64,000 bases of DNA, taken from the NCBI GenBank assembly GCA_964573885.1, contig CAZNLL010000001.1, forward strand, positions 33,749 through 97,748, written 5' to 3'. Below, piece by piece: positions 42,312 through 51,012 of this stretch (positions within the stretch are counted from its first letter, which is position 1; every line of letters begins with the position of its first letter). A program made the position numbers and the translations under genes. The notes beneath the pieces were generated by a model. That model did not search any database and was not told the DNA's origin. It saw only the letters and a program-made list of their open reading frames with translations. Source of the DNA: CAZNLL01 sp964573885 (GTDB lineage Bacteria; Desulfobacterota; DSM-4660; Desulfatiglandales; Desulfatiglandaceae).

Positions 42312-42595
42312 TACCCCTCCTTCTCGTATCCGGCCAGGAAGGCTTCCTTTTCCTCTTCGCTCATCCTGCCCATGTCTACCAGGAGGTCAGCGATCCCATC
42401 CCTCCTGAGTTCGTCAATAGAAAGGATGGCATCGTTTGGTTTGCCCTTGGCGTTATAAAAGGTGTAATGGAGCGTCAGTTCTGATTTCTTGAGCACCTTG
42501 ACCGTGTTTCCGATGAGAATGAAATGATAGCTCAGGAGAGCATAAACCACAGCCGCCAAGATAACCCAGAAAATCCCTTTTTTAACGGCTGCCAT
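42308..42595 (-). CDS. Small membrane-anchored hypothetical protein
   Basis: This 95-residue protein has a single N-terminal membrane segment at residues 7-27 and a hydrophilic C-terminal part (VLKKSELTLHYTFYNAKGKP, then LLVDMGRMSEEEKEAF). It converges with the sirohaem decarboxylase gene, overlapping by 4 bases. It could be a membrane-anchored regulator or stress protein, but I do not recognise the family. A promoter-like pair lies at 42698-42726. Confidence 0.7.
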   Translation of the reverse strand: MAAVKKGIFWVILAAVVYALLSYHFILIGNTVKVLKKSELTLHYTFYNAKGKPNDAILSIDELRRDGIADLLVDMGRMSEEEKEAFLAGYEKEGY

Positions 42596-42697
42596 GAGGT
42601 TGCACCTGATAAAGTGTTTCGAAACGTTGTTTATGTAAAGGGTCTCATCCCACTTTGGGCTGTTGAAGACCTTTGATGCCCGTTTTAAGTCACCAAA

Positions 42698-42726
42698 AGA
42701 TTAATCACTCAGGGGGTTCTTGTCAA
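42698..42726 (-). promoter_or_regulatory. Candidate promoter for the small membrane-protein gene
   Basis: On the minus strand TTGACA (42726-42721) and TAATCT (42703-42698) are 17 bases apart, directly after the nadE stop codon and about 95 bases before the gene start. Confidence 0.45.
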
Positions 42727-44367
42727 TTAAAAGACCTCGCTTCCCCTGGCGATGGGATACCGCCTCCCAAAGCCGAAGGCCTTGGTGGTCAGCTTAAGTC
42801 CAGGAGGGGCCTGACGCCTTTTGTATTCATTAAAGGCGATACGCCGGAGTACCCCTTGCACCATCCCGGGGTCATGACCCCGGGCAGCGATATCATCCGG
42901 CCCTAAATTGGACTCAATGGACGCGTCCAGGATGTCATCGAGAACCTCGTAGGGGGGAAGGGTGTCCTGATCGGTTTGCCCGGGCCGCAACTCGGCAGAG
43001 GGAGGTCTCGACAAGACCCGCTGTGGGATGATTTCGTGATCCCTGTTGATATAGCGGCCCAGTCGGTAACAGAGGGTTTTGGGGACATCCGAGATCACGG
43101 CCAGCCCCCCACACATATCTCCGTATAGGGTGCAATACCCCACGGCCAGTTCGGACTTGTTCCCGGTGGCAAGGAGCAGGGCTTTGAACTTATTAGAAAG
43201 GGCCATGAGCAGATTCCCCCGGATGCGGGCTTGGATGTTTTCTTCAGTGACATCCGGCTCCAATTCATGAAAGAGGGGCGCCAGGGCCTTTTGGTAGGTG
43301 TCATAAAGGTCATGGATGGGGATCTCCCTGAAATCGATGCCAAGGTTTTCTGCCAAACGCCTGGCATCGTCACGGCTCATTCGGGAGGTATATGAAGAGG
43401 GCATACTCACACCCATGATATTCTCCGGGCCCAGGGCCTGTTGGGCAATAAAGGCCACCAAAGAGGAGTCCAGCCCCCCGCTCAGACCCAGGAGGGCCTT
43501 TTTAAATCCGCATTTGGAGGCGTAGTCCCGGGTACCCGTAATGAGGCCTTTTAAGAGGGCTTCCTCTTCAGGCAGCCAAGGATCCGTGATCTCTTCATAA
43601 GGGCGTTCCCTTTCCCAAATGAATAAATCAGGGCTAAATTGGTTGCCCATCCAAATGAGACGGCCCCTTTCGTCAACCACCATACTGGCCCCGTCAAAGA
43701 GGAGATCGTCATTGCCCCCGCTCTGGTTACAATAGATCATGGGGACCCGGTATTTCCGCGCGATTGTTTTTAAGATTCCAAGCCTCAGGGGACCCTTTTT
43801 GAGACTGAAGGGTGAGGCCGAGAGGTTTACGAGCATCTCGGCTCCCCGGGCCATAAGGTCCTTTACGGGGTCCAGGGCGTAGTGGGGCTTGCCGGAGAAC
43901 TGAGCCGCATTCCAGATGTCTTCGCACAGGGTGACCCCCCATTTCCTCCCCCTCAGATCAAAGAGCAGACTTTCCGGGGCGGGTTCGAAATAGCGGGTCT
44001 CGTCGTAGACGTCATAGGTGGGCAAGAGCCGTTTACCCCCTTTGGCCTTGATGCGACCGTCGGCGATAAGGGCTGCATTGTTTGAGAGGGCCTTGCCCGT
44101 ATTGGAGGGGCTCCAGTCCACATAGCCGCAGAGGATTGAGATCCCATGGACTCGGGAGGAGAGCTCATCGAGCTGGAAAAGGTTTTCCCGGACAAAGGAG
44201 GGTTTTTCAAGGAGATCCTGGGGCGGGTATCCGGGAAGGGACATCTCCGGGAAGATGGCGAGTAGGGCACCCGCCTTTTTGGCCCGGTCCGCGGCCTGCG
44301 TGATCTGGGAGATGTTGTGTGTGAAGTCTCCCACGATAGGATTGGTCTGACAGATGGCGATTTTCAT
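42727..44367 (-). CDS. nadE: Glutamine-dependent NAD+ synthetase
   Basis: This 546-residue two-domain enzyme makes NAD+ from nicotinate adenine dinucleotide with glutamine as nitrogen donor. The N-terminal nitrilase-like glutaminase has its Glu in FPEMSLPGYPPQDLL, Lys in GGKRLLPTYDVYDE and the catalytic Cys in VTLCEDIWN. The C-terminal synthetase has the P-loop LSGGLDSSLVAF and KSELAVGYCTLYGDMCGG. The two domains are on one chain, as usual for NadE2. Length is normal. Confidence 0.96.
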   Translation of the reverse strand: MKIAICQTNPIVGDFTHNISQITQAADRAKKAGALLAIFPEMSLPGYPPQDLLEKPSFVRENLFQLDELSSRVHGISILCGYVDWSPSNTGKALSNNAALIADGRIKAKGGKRLLPTYDVYDETRYFEPAPESLLFDLRGRKWGVTLCEDIWNAAQFSGKPHYALDPVKDLMARGAEMLVNLSASPFSLKKGPLRLGILKTIARKYRVPMIYCNQSGGNDDLLFDGASMVVDERGRLIWMGNQFSPDLFIWERERPYEEITDPWLPEEEALLKGLITGTRDYASKCGFKKALLGLSGGLDSSLVAFIAQQALGPENIMGVSMPSSYTSRMSRDDARRLAENLGIDFREIPIHDLYDTYQKALAPLFHELEPDVTEENIQARIRGNLLMALSNKFKALLLATGNKSELAVGYCTLYGDMCGGLAVISDVPKTLCYRLGRYINRDHEIIPQRVLSRPPSAELRPGQTDQDTLPPYEVLDDILDASIESNLGPDDIAARGHDPGMVQGVLRRIAFNEYKRRQAPPGLKLTTKAFGFGRRYPIARGSEVF

Positions 44368-44453
44368 GACTTACCTTACCTTGGATAACGGTTCATATCC
44401 GTCACCGGACAGGAAATAATGGGTCCAAAGGGCCTGGGTAAAGGCCTTGGTGC

Positions 44454-44483
44454 TTGACACCCCAGAGGCTTCATCTTTATACT
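44454..44483 (+). promoter_or_regulatory. Sigma-70 promoter for the SPFH/zinc-ribbon operon
   Basis: A perfect TTGACA (44454-44459), 18 bases, then TATACT (44478-44483). The transcript would start near 44490, 90 bases before the GTG at 44580, and could run through rmlC at 50981. Confidence 0.68.
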
Positions 44484-44579
44484 CACCCCACGGGTGAACT
44501 CTCGGGAAGCAGAAGCCCGTAAGCCAGGGCGGCCACAAGGGCGGTCCCGGACTGGGTCCACATCAATGAGGGGGGTGCC

Positions 44580-45728
44580 GTGGGTACAAATAACATAATT
44601 TTCCTCGAGGTCATAGAGTGGTTTGATGAAACGGGCCAGGAACTGGTCCACCGTATTCCTGAAGGGGGATCGGGAGAGATCAAATTTGGAGCTCAATTGA
44701 CCATCCGTGAAAGCCAGGCCGGTGTCTTGTTTTACAAGGGCAAGGCCTGTGATGCCTTTGAGCCCGGCCGGCACACCCTTAGAACGGGCAATATTCCGGT
44801 TTTGACCAAGATCTTGGCCATCCCCTGGGCCATGAACAGCCCCCTTCGTGCCGAAGTATACATTACCAACATGAAGATCTTCCCCAACCTCAAGTGGGGG
44901 ACCAGGGATCCTGTCGCCTTCAAGGACTCCGAACTGGGGTTGATACGACTTCGGGCCCATGGGGTCTTCAATATTCAAATCGTACAACCCGTCCTTTTTA
45001 TCAACAGCCTGGTAGGCACCATGGGCAAGTACACCACTCAAGAAATCGAGGAATACCTGAAGCGCGTTATTGTTTCTCGGTTTAATGATCACCTGGGTGA
45101 GAACCTGGACAGTCTATTGAACCTGCCGGGCCAATACGATGAGCTCTCTTTGGGCCTGCAAAAGCGTCTTAAAGAGGATTTCAAACACTTCGGCCTGAGC
45201 CTGAATAATCTCTACATTACTTCTATCACCCCCCCCCCGGAGGTACAACAGGCTATTGACGACAGGAGCCGTCTCAGCGTACTCACGGATCTGGACGGAC
45301 TGGTGAAAATGAAGGCGGCCATGGCCATGGAAAAGGCCGCGGAATCTCCCGGAGAGGCCGGGGCAGGACTCGGGATGGGTATGGGATTCATGATGCCCGC
45401 CATGTTCTCTCAAATGTTTCAGCCCCAGACCGGAGGCGGAGGACCGGCTCAAGGGGAAGGTGCTCCCGCACCCCAGCAGAATACCTGCCCGGATTGCGGA
45501 AAATCGATTCCCAGGGAGTCCAAGTTTTGCCCCCATTGCGGTCATCAGGTCCTGGTCTTTCGTCAATGCGCCAGCTGCGGCAAGAACCTTCCCCCCAATG
45601 CGAGGTTTTGTCCTAAATGCGGCCATCCGGCGGACGAAAAACCCCAGCCCATGGTTTGTCCCCATTGCAAAACCGAAAATCTTCCCGGTGCTTCCTTTTG
45701 CAATCAGTGCGGCGAGAGCCTCAAATAG
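44580..45728 (+). CDS. SPFH-domain protein with three C-terminal zinc ribbons
   Basis: This 382-residue protein begins with an SPFH (stomatin/prohibitin-like, YdjI-type) core: MGTNNIIFLEVIEWFDETGQ, then ALTIRESQAGVLFYKGKACD-like strands and the helical stretch to residue 240 (TTQEIEEYLKRVIVSRFNDH). A Gly/Met/Pro-rich linker (near 260-295) leads to three zinc ribbons: CPDCGKSIPRESKFCPHCG, CASCGKNLPPNARFCPKCG and CPHCKTENLPGASFCNQCG. The GTG start follows a gagggggg ribosome site. Such virion-core/SPFH-zinc-ribbon proteins are thought to scaffold membrane-associated assemblies. It is followed by another zinc-ribbon protein, so the two probably act together; the function is unknown. Confidence 0.8.
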   Translation: MGTNNIIFLEVIEWFDETGQELVHRIPEGGSGEIKFGAQLTIRESQAGVLFYKGKACDAFEPGRHTLRTGNIPVLTKILAIPWAMNSPLRAEVYITNMKIFPNLKWGTRDPVAFKDSELGLIRLRAHGVFNIQIVQPVLFINSLVGTMGKYTTQEIEEYLKRVIVSRFNDHLGENLDSLLNLPGQYDELSLGLQKRLKEDFKHFGLSLNNLYITSITPPPEVQQAIDDRSRLSVLTDLDGLVKMKAAMAMEKAAESPGEAGAGLGMGMGFMMPAMFSQMFQPQTGGGGPAQGEGAPAPQQNTCPDCGKSIPRESKFCPHCGHQVLVFRQCASCGKNLPPNARFCPKCGHPADEKPQPMVCPHCKTENLPGASFCNQCGESLK

Positions 45729-45751
45729 CAGGATGAGCGGAGCAAAGCAAG

Positions 45752-46981
45752 TTGGGTTTTACTGTTGAGCAAGATTGTCCACAATGCGGGGCCCCTATTG
45801 ATATCGATGAAACCGACCGCGTGATGCGGTGCCCTTACTGCGATGTGAGGCACTTCCTTTTTGCCCCCACTTATTTCCGCTTTATGCTCCCCCACAAGAC
45901 GACCGTAGATCAAGAGATCATCTATTCCCCATACCTTCGCTTCAAGGGCAATGTCTATTACTGTCAAGGCTGGACCGTCGGTCATCGGGTCGTGGACATC
46001 ACCCATGTGGGCCTTCATTTTCCGGGCATTCCCGTCTCCCTCGGGCTGAGGCCCCAGGCCATGAAGATGAGATTTGTGGACTCCTCCACCCCGGGTTCCT
46101 TTCTCAGGTTCACCCTCAAGGCGAGTGAGATTGTAACGAGGGCCGGGGATCTGAGCTCGGCCACTGGAGCGGGAAAGCTCCTTCATCGGGCCTATATCGG
46201 CGAAACCCTGAGCCTCATTTACTTGCCCCTTTTCATCAAAGGCGACCGCCTCTTCGATGGCGTACTCAACAGGCCCCTGTCCAATATCCCCGAAGGAGAA
46301 GATATCCTCACCGCCTCGACCGTGAAAAATCCCAGATGGAAGATCAGCTTTTTGCCCACCCTCTGCCCCCGGTGCGGGTGGAACCTGGAAGGGGAGAGGG
46401 ACAGCATGGTGCTTACATGCAGCAACTGCGAGACGGCTTGGGAGGCCTCAAAAGGAAGGTTTATTCCTGTGAAGTTCTTAACCGTTCCAGGTCAAGGGCC
46501 AAATACGGTGTACCTCCCCTTCTGGAGGACCGGCGCCAGGGCCAAGGGTGTGGAGATCAATTCCTTTGCCGATTTCATCCGGCTCACCAATCAGCCCCGG
46601 GTCGTAGGCAAGGAGTGGGAGAATGAGGACATGTATTTTTGGGCCCCGGCCTTTAAGATAAGACCCCGTATATTTTTGAATCTTTCCAGGCAGATGACCC
46701 TCTCCCAAAAACGCTTCGCAAAAGAAGAAATGATCCCCAAAAAGGACCTCTATCCCGTAACCCTGCCCAGTGCGGAGGCGGCTCAGGCCATGAAACTCAC
46801 CCTGGCTATGTCCACCATTAACAAGAAGGACGTTTTTCCCGCCCTGCCCCGGATTACCTTCGAGGTCAAGGATTCAACCCTGGTTTATTTGCCCTTTACA
46901 GACACGGGTTATGAGATCATCCAGCAGCATATGCAGACGAGTATCAACAAAAACACCTTGGAATTCGGCCGAAAACTCTAA
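45752..46981 (+). CDS. Zinc-ribbon protein of unknown function, partner of the SPFH protein
   Basis: This 409-residue protein has a double-CxxC zinc ribbon at residues 9-30 (CPQCG, CPYCD) and a second near residues 204-226 (CPRCG, CSNCE). The rest is predicted beta-rich and unrecognised; aromatic patches such as FRFMLPHK, YLPFWRTGARAKG and FWAPAFKIRPRIF recur, suggesting a repeated or pseudo-symmetrical domain. No membrane segment is apparent. The only available start is TTG at 45752, because a stop precedes it in frame at 45734; the upstream gene ends at 45728, so translation may be coupled. Its place after the SPFH gene suggests a joint complex. Confidence 0.75.
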   Translation: MGFTVEQDCPQCGAPIDIDETDRVMRCPYCDVRHFLFAPTYFRFMLPHKTTVDQEIIYSPYLRFKGNVYYCQGWTVGHRVVDITHVGLHFPGIPVSLGLRPQAMKMRFVDSSTPGSFLRFTLKASEIVTRAGDLSSATGAGKLLHRAYIGETLSLIYLPLFIKGDRLFDGVLNRPLSNIPEGEDILTASTVKNPRWKISFLPTLCPRCGWNLEGERDSMVLTCSNCETAWEASKGRFIPVKFLTVPGQGPNTVYLPFWRTGARAKGVEINSFADFIRLTNQPRVVGKEWENEDMYFWAPAFKIRPRIFLNLSRQMTLSQKRFAKEEMIPKKDLYPVTLPSAEAAQAMKLTLAMSTINKKDVFPALPRITFEVKDSTLVYLPFTDTGYEIIQQHMQTSINKNTLEFGRKL

Positions 46982-47007
46982 GCGCCAAGGATGAGGGAGG
47001 TGCGGTT

Positions 47008-47499
47008 ATGTCAGAAAAAGAGCGATTAACAGGTAAAAGGGTATTGATTGTGGATGACGAGCCAGATGTGTTGGAAACCCTCGAAGAAGCGCTTTCCATG
47101 TGTGAAGTGGTCAAGGCCTCCACCTTTGAAGCGGCAAAGGCCCTGTTGGAAGGAGAGGTTTTTGATATAGCCGTCCTGGATATTATGGGGGTGGACGGCT
47201 ATAAGCTCTTGGAAGTGGCCAAGAAGGCGGGGGTCATCCCTGTAATGCTGACCGCCCACGCCCTGAGCCCTGAACATACGGTCAAATCCTACAAGGAAGG
47301 GGCGGCTTCCTATGTCCCCAAAGACGAAATGTCCAATATTACCGTGTACCTGAACGATATTTTGGAGGCCGAGGAAAAGGGAAAGAGCCTCTGGTGGCGC
47401 TGGTTGGAGAGGCTGGGGTCCTATTACAACAAACAATTCGGCATTGACTGGCAGAAGCACGATAAGAGTTTTTGGGACTATTTCGGCTATTATATGTAA
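47008..47499 (+). CDS. Single-domain response regulator with a C-terminal aromatic tail
   Basis: This 163-residue protein has a REC domain with all functional residues: the acidic pocket Asp 16/Asp 17, phosphoacceptor Asp 58 (VLDIMG), Thr 82 and Lys 105. No DNA-binding or enzymatic output domain follows. Instead the last 40 residues are rich in Trp, Tyr and Phe: SLWWRWLERLGSYYNKQFG, then a short DWQKHDKSFWDYFGYYM ending. It is not adjacent to a histidine kinase. It lies between the zinc-ribbon pair and rmlD, so it may control or bind that module. Confidence 0.9.
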   Translation: MSEKERLTGKRVLIVDDEPDVLETLEEALSMCEVVKASTFEAAKALLEGEVFDIAVLDIMGVDGYKLLEVAKKAGVIPVMLTAHALSPEHTVKSYKEGAASYVPKDEMSNITVYLNDILEAEEKGKSLWWRWLERLGSYYNKQFGIDWQKHDKSFWDYFGYYM

Positions 47500-47518
47500 C
47501 CCTTGAGACCCCGGTCCC

Positions 47519-48397
47519 ATGAAGATACTTATTTGCGGAGGGAAGGGACAACTGGGTCGGGACGCGGCCCTGGTATTGAGAGAAGCCCATGAGGTGGTCA
47601 CCCGCGATTCCAGGGAACTGGATATTACCGAGCCCGGATGCGTGGACCGGGCCGTGCACGATATGGGGCCGGAGGTGATCCTCAACTGCGCCGCCTTCAC
47701 CCGGGTGGACGCCTGTGAGACGGCCAGGGAAGAGGCGTGGAGAGTGAATGCAGAGGGGCCGGGGCATCTCGCCCGTACCGCCGAAAAGTACAGTGCCCGG
47801 TTGATCCATATTTCCACGGACTATGTCTTTGACGGGCGCAAAGGGGTGCCGGATCCCTATAAGGAGATGGATCCCCCAGTGCCCCTTTCTTATTACGGGA
47901 TCACCAAGCTCCAAGGAGAGAGGGAGGTGGCCCGCTCCATGGGGCCCTACATGATTGTGCGCACCGCATGGCTCTACGGGATGGGGGGGCATAATTTCCT
48001 TAAGACCATGCTGGGCCTTGCCCTGAGAGATCCTGAAAAGGAAATCCGTGTGGTCAATGACCAGTTCGGATCGCCCACGTGGTCGTACAGGCTGGCGTTA
48101 CAGCTCCGTGCCCTGATCGAAGCAGGAGGCCGAGGCGTCTATCATGCCACTGCCGAAGGGTATTGCTCCTGGTATGATGTGGCCTCCTATTTCCTGAAAA
48201 AGATGGCGGTGCCCCACAGGGTGGTCCCCTGCGGAACAGAGGACTACCCCACACCGGCCCCCAGGCCCAGGAACGCTATCCTGGAAAACGGCCGTCTCAA
48301 AGAGGAGGGGATCCATGTCATGGTCCCATGGGAGGCGGATATTGACCGTTTTGTTGCCTCTTTTGGACGAGATCTGATAAGAGAAACAAAAGGTTAA
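47519..48397 (+). CDS. rmlD: dTDP-4-dehydrorhamnose reductase
   Basis: This 292-residue short-chain reductase makes dTDP-L-rhamnose from the 4-keto sugar in the last step of the Rml pathway. It has the NADPH Rossmann motif at the N-terminus (MKILICGGKGQLGRD), INCAAFTRVDACE-like and HISTDYVFDGRKG, and the catalytic YxxxK as YYGITKLQGE. Length is normal. It is the first of four Rml genes, in the order rmlD, rmlB, rmlA, rmlC, with short spacings. Confidence 0.95.
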   Translation: MKILICGGKGQLGRDAALVLREAHEVVTRDSRELDITEPGCVDRAVHDMGPEVILNCAAFTRVDACETAREEAWRVNAEGPGHLARTAEKYSARLIHISTDYVFDGRKGVPDPYKEMDPPVPLSYYGITKLQGEREVARSMGPYMIVRTAWLYGMGGHNFLKTMLGLALRDPEKEIRVVNDQFGSPTWSYRLALQLRALIEAGGRGVYHATAEGYCSWYDVASYFLKKMAVPHRVVPCGTEDYPTPAPRPRNAILENGRLKEEGIHVMVPWEADIDRFVASFGRDLIRETKG

Positions 48398-48401
48398 GTT
48401 C

Positions 48402-49451
48402 ATGGAAAATCTTTTGGTCACAGGGGGGTGTGGCTTTATTGGTACAGGTTTTATCCGTTATCTCCTGGAGGAATCGGATTTCTCCGGGCGCGTCATAAAT
48501 GTGGATAAACTGACCTATGCGGGCAACCCGGAAAACCTTTCCCATATTGAACGGGATTTCCCTGAGCGCTATATTTTTGTCAAGGCGGATATTTGCGATT
48601 CCGAAGCCATGGACCGCGCATTCAGGGACTATACCATAGACGGCATCTGTCATCTTGCCGCTGAATCCCATGTGGACCGCTCCATCGCAGGTCCGCAAGC
48701 CTTTGTCCGGACCAATGTCTTGGGGACCTTTACCCTGCTGGAGCTGGCCCGGGCCCACCAGGGGCGATTGAAGCGCTTCCACCACATCAGTACCGATGAG
48801 GTATTTGGCAGTCTTGGCGAAGAGGGGTTTTTCTCCGAAGACAGTCCCTATCGCCCCAACAGCCCCTATTCGGCGACCAAGGCCGGCTCGGACCACCTGG
48901 TGAGGGCCTACCACAAGACCTACGGCCTGCCGGTCTCCATTTCCAATTGTTCCAACAACTACGGCCCCTACCAGTTTCCTGAAAAACTCATTCCCCTCTT
49001 CATCCTCAATGCCCTTGAAGGGAGGCCCCTTCCTGTTTATGGAGATGGACGAAACGTTAGGGACTGGCTGTATGTGCGGGACCATTGCAGGGCCATCTGG
49101 ATGATAATGACCCAGGGGAGGGAAGGGGAGACTTACAACGTGGGCGGCTCCAGTGAGATGCAGAATATCCGCCTCGTGGAGATGATTTGCGACATCCTGG
49201 ATCAGGTCCTGACAGGGAAGGGGGGGCGGTCATGCAGGCGGCTTATCACTTTTGTCCAGGACAGACCGGGACACGATAGACGTTACGCCATTGATTGTAC
49301 CAAGCTTAAGAGGGAACTGGGCTGGGAGGCGGAAGAATCCCTGGAGTCCGGAATACGCAAGACCATTCAATGGTATATGGAGAATCAAGATTGGGTGAAC
49401 AGGGTCAGGACCGGGGAATACCAGTCGTGGATTAAGGCCCATTACGGATAA
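48402..49451 (+). CDS. rmlB: dTDP-glucose 4,6-dehydratase
   Basis: This 349-residue enzyme converts dTDP-glucose to dTDP-4-keto-6-deoxyglucose. The NAD-binding motif is VTGGCGFIGTGFIRYLL. HLAAESHVDRSI, the HISTDEVFGSLGEEG segment (with the Asp-Glu active-site pair) and the catalytic SPYSATKAGSDHLV are all present. It follows rmlD by four bases. It supplies the intermediate used by RmlC and RmlD. Confidence 0.96.
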   Translation: MENLLVTGGCGFIGTGFIRYLLEESDFSGRVINVDKLTYAGNPENLSHIERDFPERYIFVKADICDSEAMDRAFRDYTIDGICHLAAESHVDRSIAGPQAFVRTNVLGTFTLLELARAHQGRLKRFHHISTDEVFGSLGEEGFFSEDSPYRPNSPYSATKAGSDHLVRAYHKTYGLPVSISNCSNNYGPYQFPEKLIPLFILNALEGRPLPVYGDGRNVRDWLYVRDHCRAIWMIMTQGREGETYNVGGSSEMQNIRLVEMICDILDQVLTGKGGRSCRRLITFVQDRPGHDRRYAIDCTKLKRELGWEAEESLESGIRKTIQWYMENQDWVNRVRTGEYQSWIKAHYG

Positions 49452-49525
49452 AGGCTCCACCACTGCCCGGAAAGACCTTTGTTTATGCAACCTGGTAAAG
49501 TGGGATGCACTGAGGAGGAGAAGGC

Positions 49526-50425
49526 GTGAAGGGAATCATTCTGGCCGGTGGTTCGGGTTCAAGGCTTTACCCCATTACCCGTGCGGTGAGCAAGCAACTC
49601 ATGCCTGTCTACGATAAGCCCATGATTTATTATCCCCTCTCTGTGCTCATGCTCTCCGGTATCCGAGAGATCTTGATTATTTCGACTCCTGAAGATCTTC
49701 CCAGGTTCAGGCAACTTCTCGGGGACGGCTCCCAAGTGGGCCTTTCCTTTTCCTATGAGGAACAACCCCATCCCGGGGGGTTGGCCCAGGCTTTTCTCAT
49801 AGGCAAGACCTTTATTGGGCAGGATACGGTCTGTCTGGTCCTGGGGGACAACATCTTCTACGGCCATGGCCTGCCCGATATCCTAAAACGGTGTGCAGGG
49901 CTGGAACAGGGGGGGCTCATTTTCGGATATCCGGTCCGGGATCCGGAGCGCTACGGGGTGGTAGAGTTCAATGATCAGGGCTTGGTCACAGGGATCGAGG
50001 AGAAACCCCGGAGGCCCAGATCCAAATATGCGGTACCCGGCCTCTACTATTATGACAACCATGTGGTCACCATTGCGGAAGGTTTGGTACCGTCAGCACG
50101 GGGAGAACTCGAGATCACCGATGTCAACCTTGCCTACCTCGCCCAGGGCCGATTGAGGGTGGAGCTCTTGGGCCGGGGATTTGCGTGGCTTGATACGGGC
50201 ACCCATGAATTCCTCCATCAGGCCACCAATTTTGTTCGGGCCATTCAGGAACGTCAGGGCTTGAAGATCGCCTGCATTGAAGAGATCGCCTTCCGGTTGG
50301 GCTACATAGACCGGGACCGGCTCAGAGACCTTGCCCGGGAGATGCTCAAAAACGAATACGGCCGTTACCTCATGGACATCCTCAAGGAAGAGGAAAGGGA
50401 CCAAAAGGCCCATGAAGTGTACTAG
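49526..50425 (+). CDS. rmlA: Glucose-1-phosphate thymidylyltransferase
   Basis: This 299-residue nucleotidyltransferase makes dTDP-glucose and is the entry enzyme of the rhamnose pathway. It has the signature GGSGSRLYPITRAVSKQLMPVYDKP, LVLGDNIFYGHGL, and EEKPRRPRSKYAVPGLYYYD. The start is a GTG at 49526 behind a strong aggaggag ribosome site. The last residues overlap rmlC by 14 bases. Confidence 0.96.
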   Translation: MKGIILAGGSGSRLYPITRAVSKQLMPVYDKPMIYYPLSVLMLSGIREILIISTPEDLPRFRQLLGDGSQVGLSFSYEEQPHPGGLAQAFLIGKTFIGQDTVCLVLGDNIFYGHGLPDILKRCAGLEQGGLIFGYPVRDPERYGVVEFNDQGLVTGIEEKPRRPRSKYAVPGLYYYDNHVVTIAEGLVPSARGELEITDVNLAYLAQGRLRVELLGRGFAWLDTGTHEFLHQATNFVRAIQERQGLKIACIEEIAFRLGYIDRDRLRDLAREMLKNEYGRYLMDILKEEERDQKAHEVY

Positions 50426-50981
50426 AACCGCCCTCCCGGATGTGGTCTTGATCGAGCCGGACGTGTTTGGAGACGCCCGCGGCTTTTTCATGGAGACCTA
50501 CCACCAAGATAGATATGCCCAATGGGGTATTGACCGGCTGTTTGTCCAGGACAACTATTCCCACTCCCGGCGAGGCACCCTTCGGGGCCTTCACTACCAG
50601 TTCAAAAAGGCCCAGGCCAAACTGGTCTACGTGATTCAGGGGGAGATATTTGATGTGGCCGTGGATATTCGAAAGGGCTCCCCAACCTTTGGTGAATGGA
50701 TGGGCACGCACCTGTCCGGCCAGAACAGGCGGCAGGTCTTTGTGCCCGAGGGTTTCGCCCACGGTTTCTGCGTCTTGAGTGACACCGTGGACGTCATATA
50801 CAAATGTGCGGCCTTTTATGATCCCACCGACGAATATGGCATTCTTTGGAATGACCCCTCTATCGGCATTGCCTGGCCCGTGTCTTCGCCCATTCTTTCG
50901 GTAAAGGACGGGAAGAGTCCCCTGCTGAGTCAGGTGCCCGAGGCCCACCTCCCCGTGTATGAGGCCGGCAAGACCGGCTGA
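50412..50981 (+). CDS. rmlC: dTDP-4-dehydrorhamnose 3,5-epimerase
   Basis: This 189-residue cupin epimerises the dTDP-4-keto-6-deoxyglucose intermediate. The catalytic His is in TLRGLHYQ (near residue 64), with GEIFDVAVDIRKGSPTFG, VPEGFAHGFCVLSD and the C-terminal NDPSIGIAWP following. The ATG at 50412 overlaps the end of rmlA; a longer frame from 50331 adds unrelated residues. It completes the rml set. Confidence 0.94.
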   Translation: MKCTRTALPDVVLIEPDVFGDARGFFMETYHQDRYAQWGIDRLFVQDNYSHSRRGTLRGLHYQFKKAQAKLVYVIQGEIFDVAVDIRKGSPTFGEWMGTHLSGQNRRQVFVPEGFAHGFCVLSDTVDVIYKCAAFYDPTDEYGILWNDPSIGIAWPVSSPILSVKDGKSPLLSQVPEAHLPVYEAGKTG

Positions 50982-51012
50982 GGTCTTTCGTCCTTTAAAT
51001 TTTAAGGGATCT

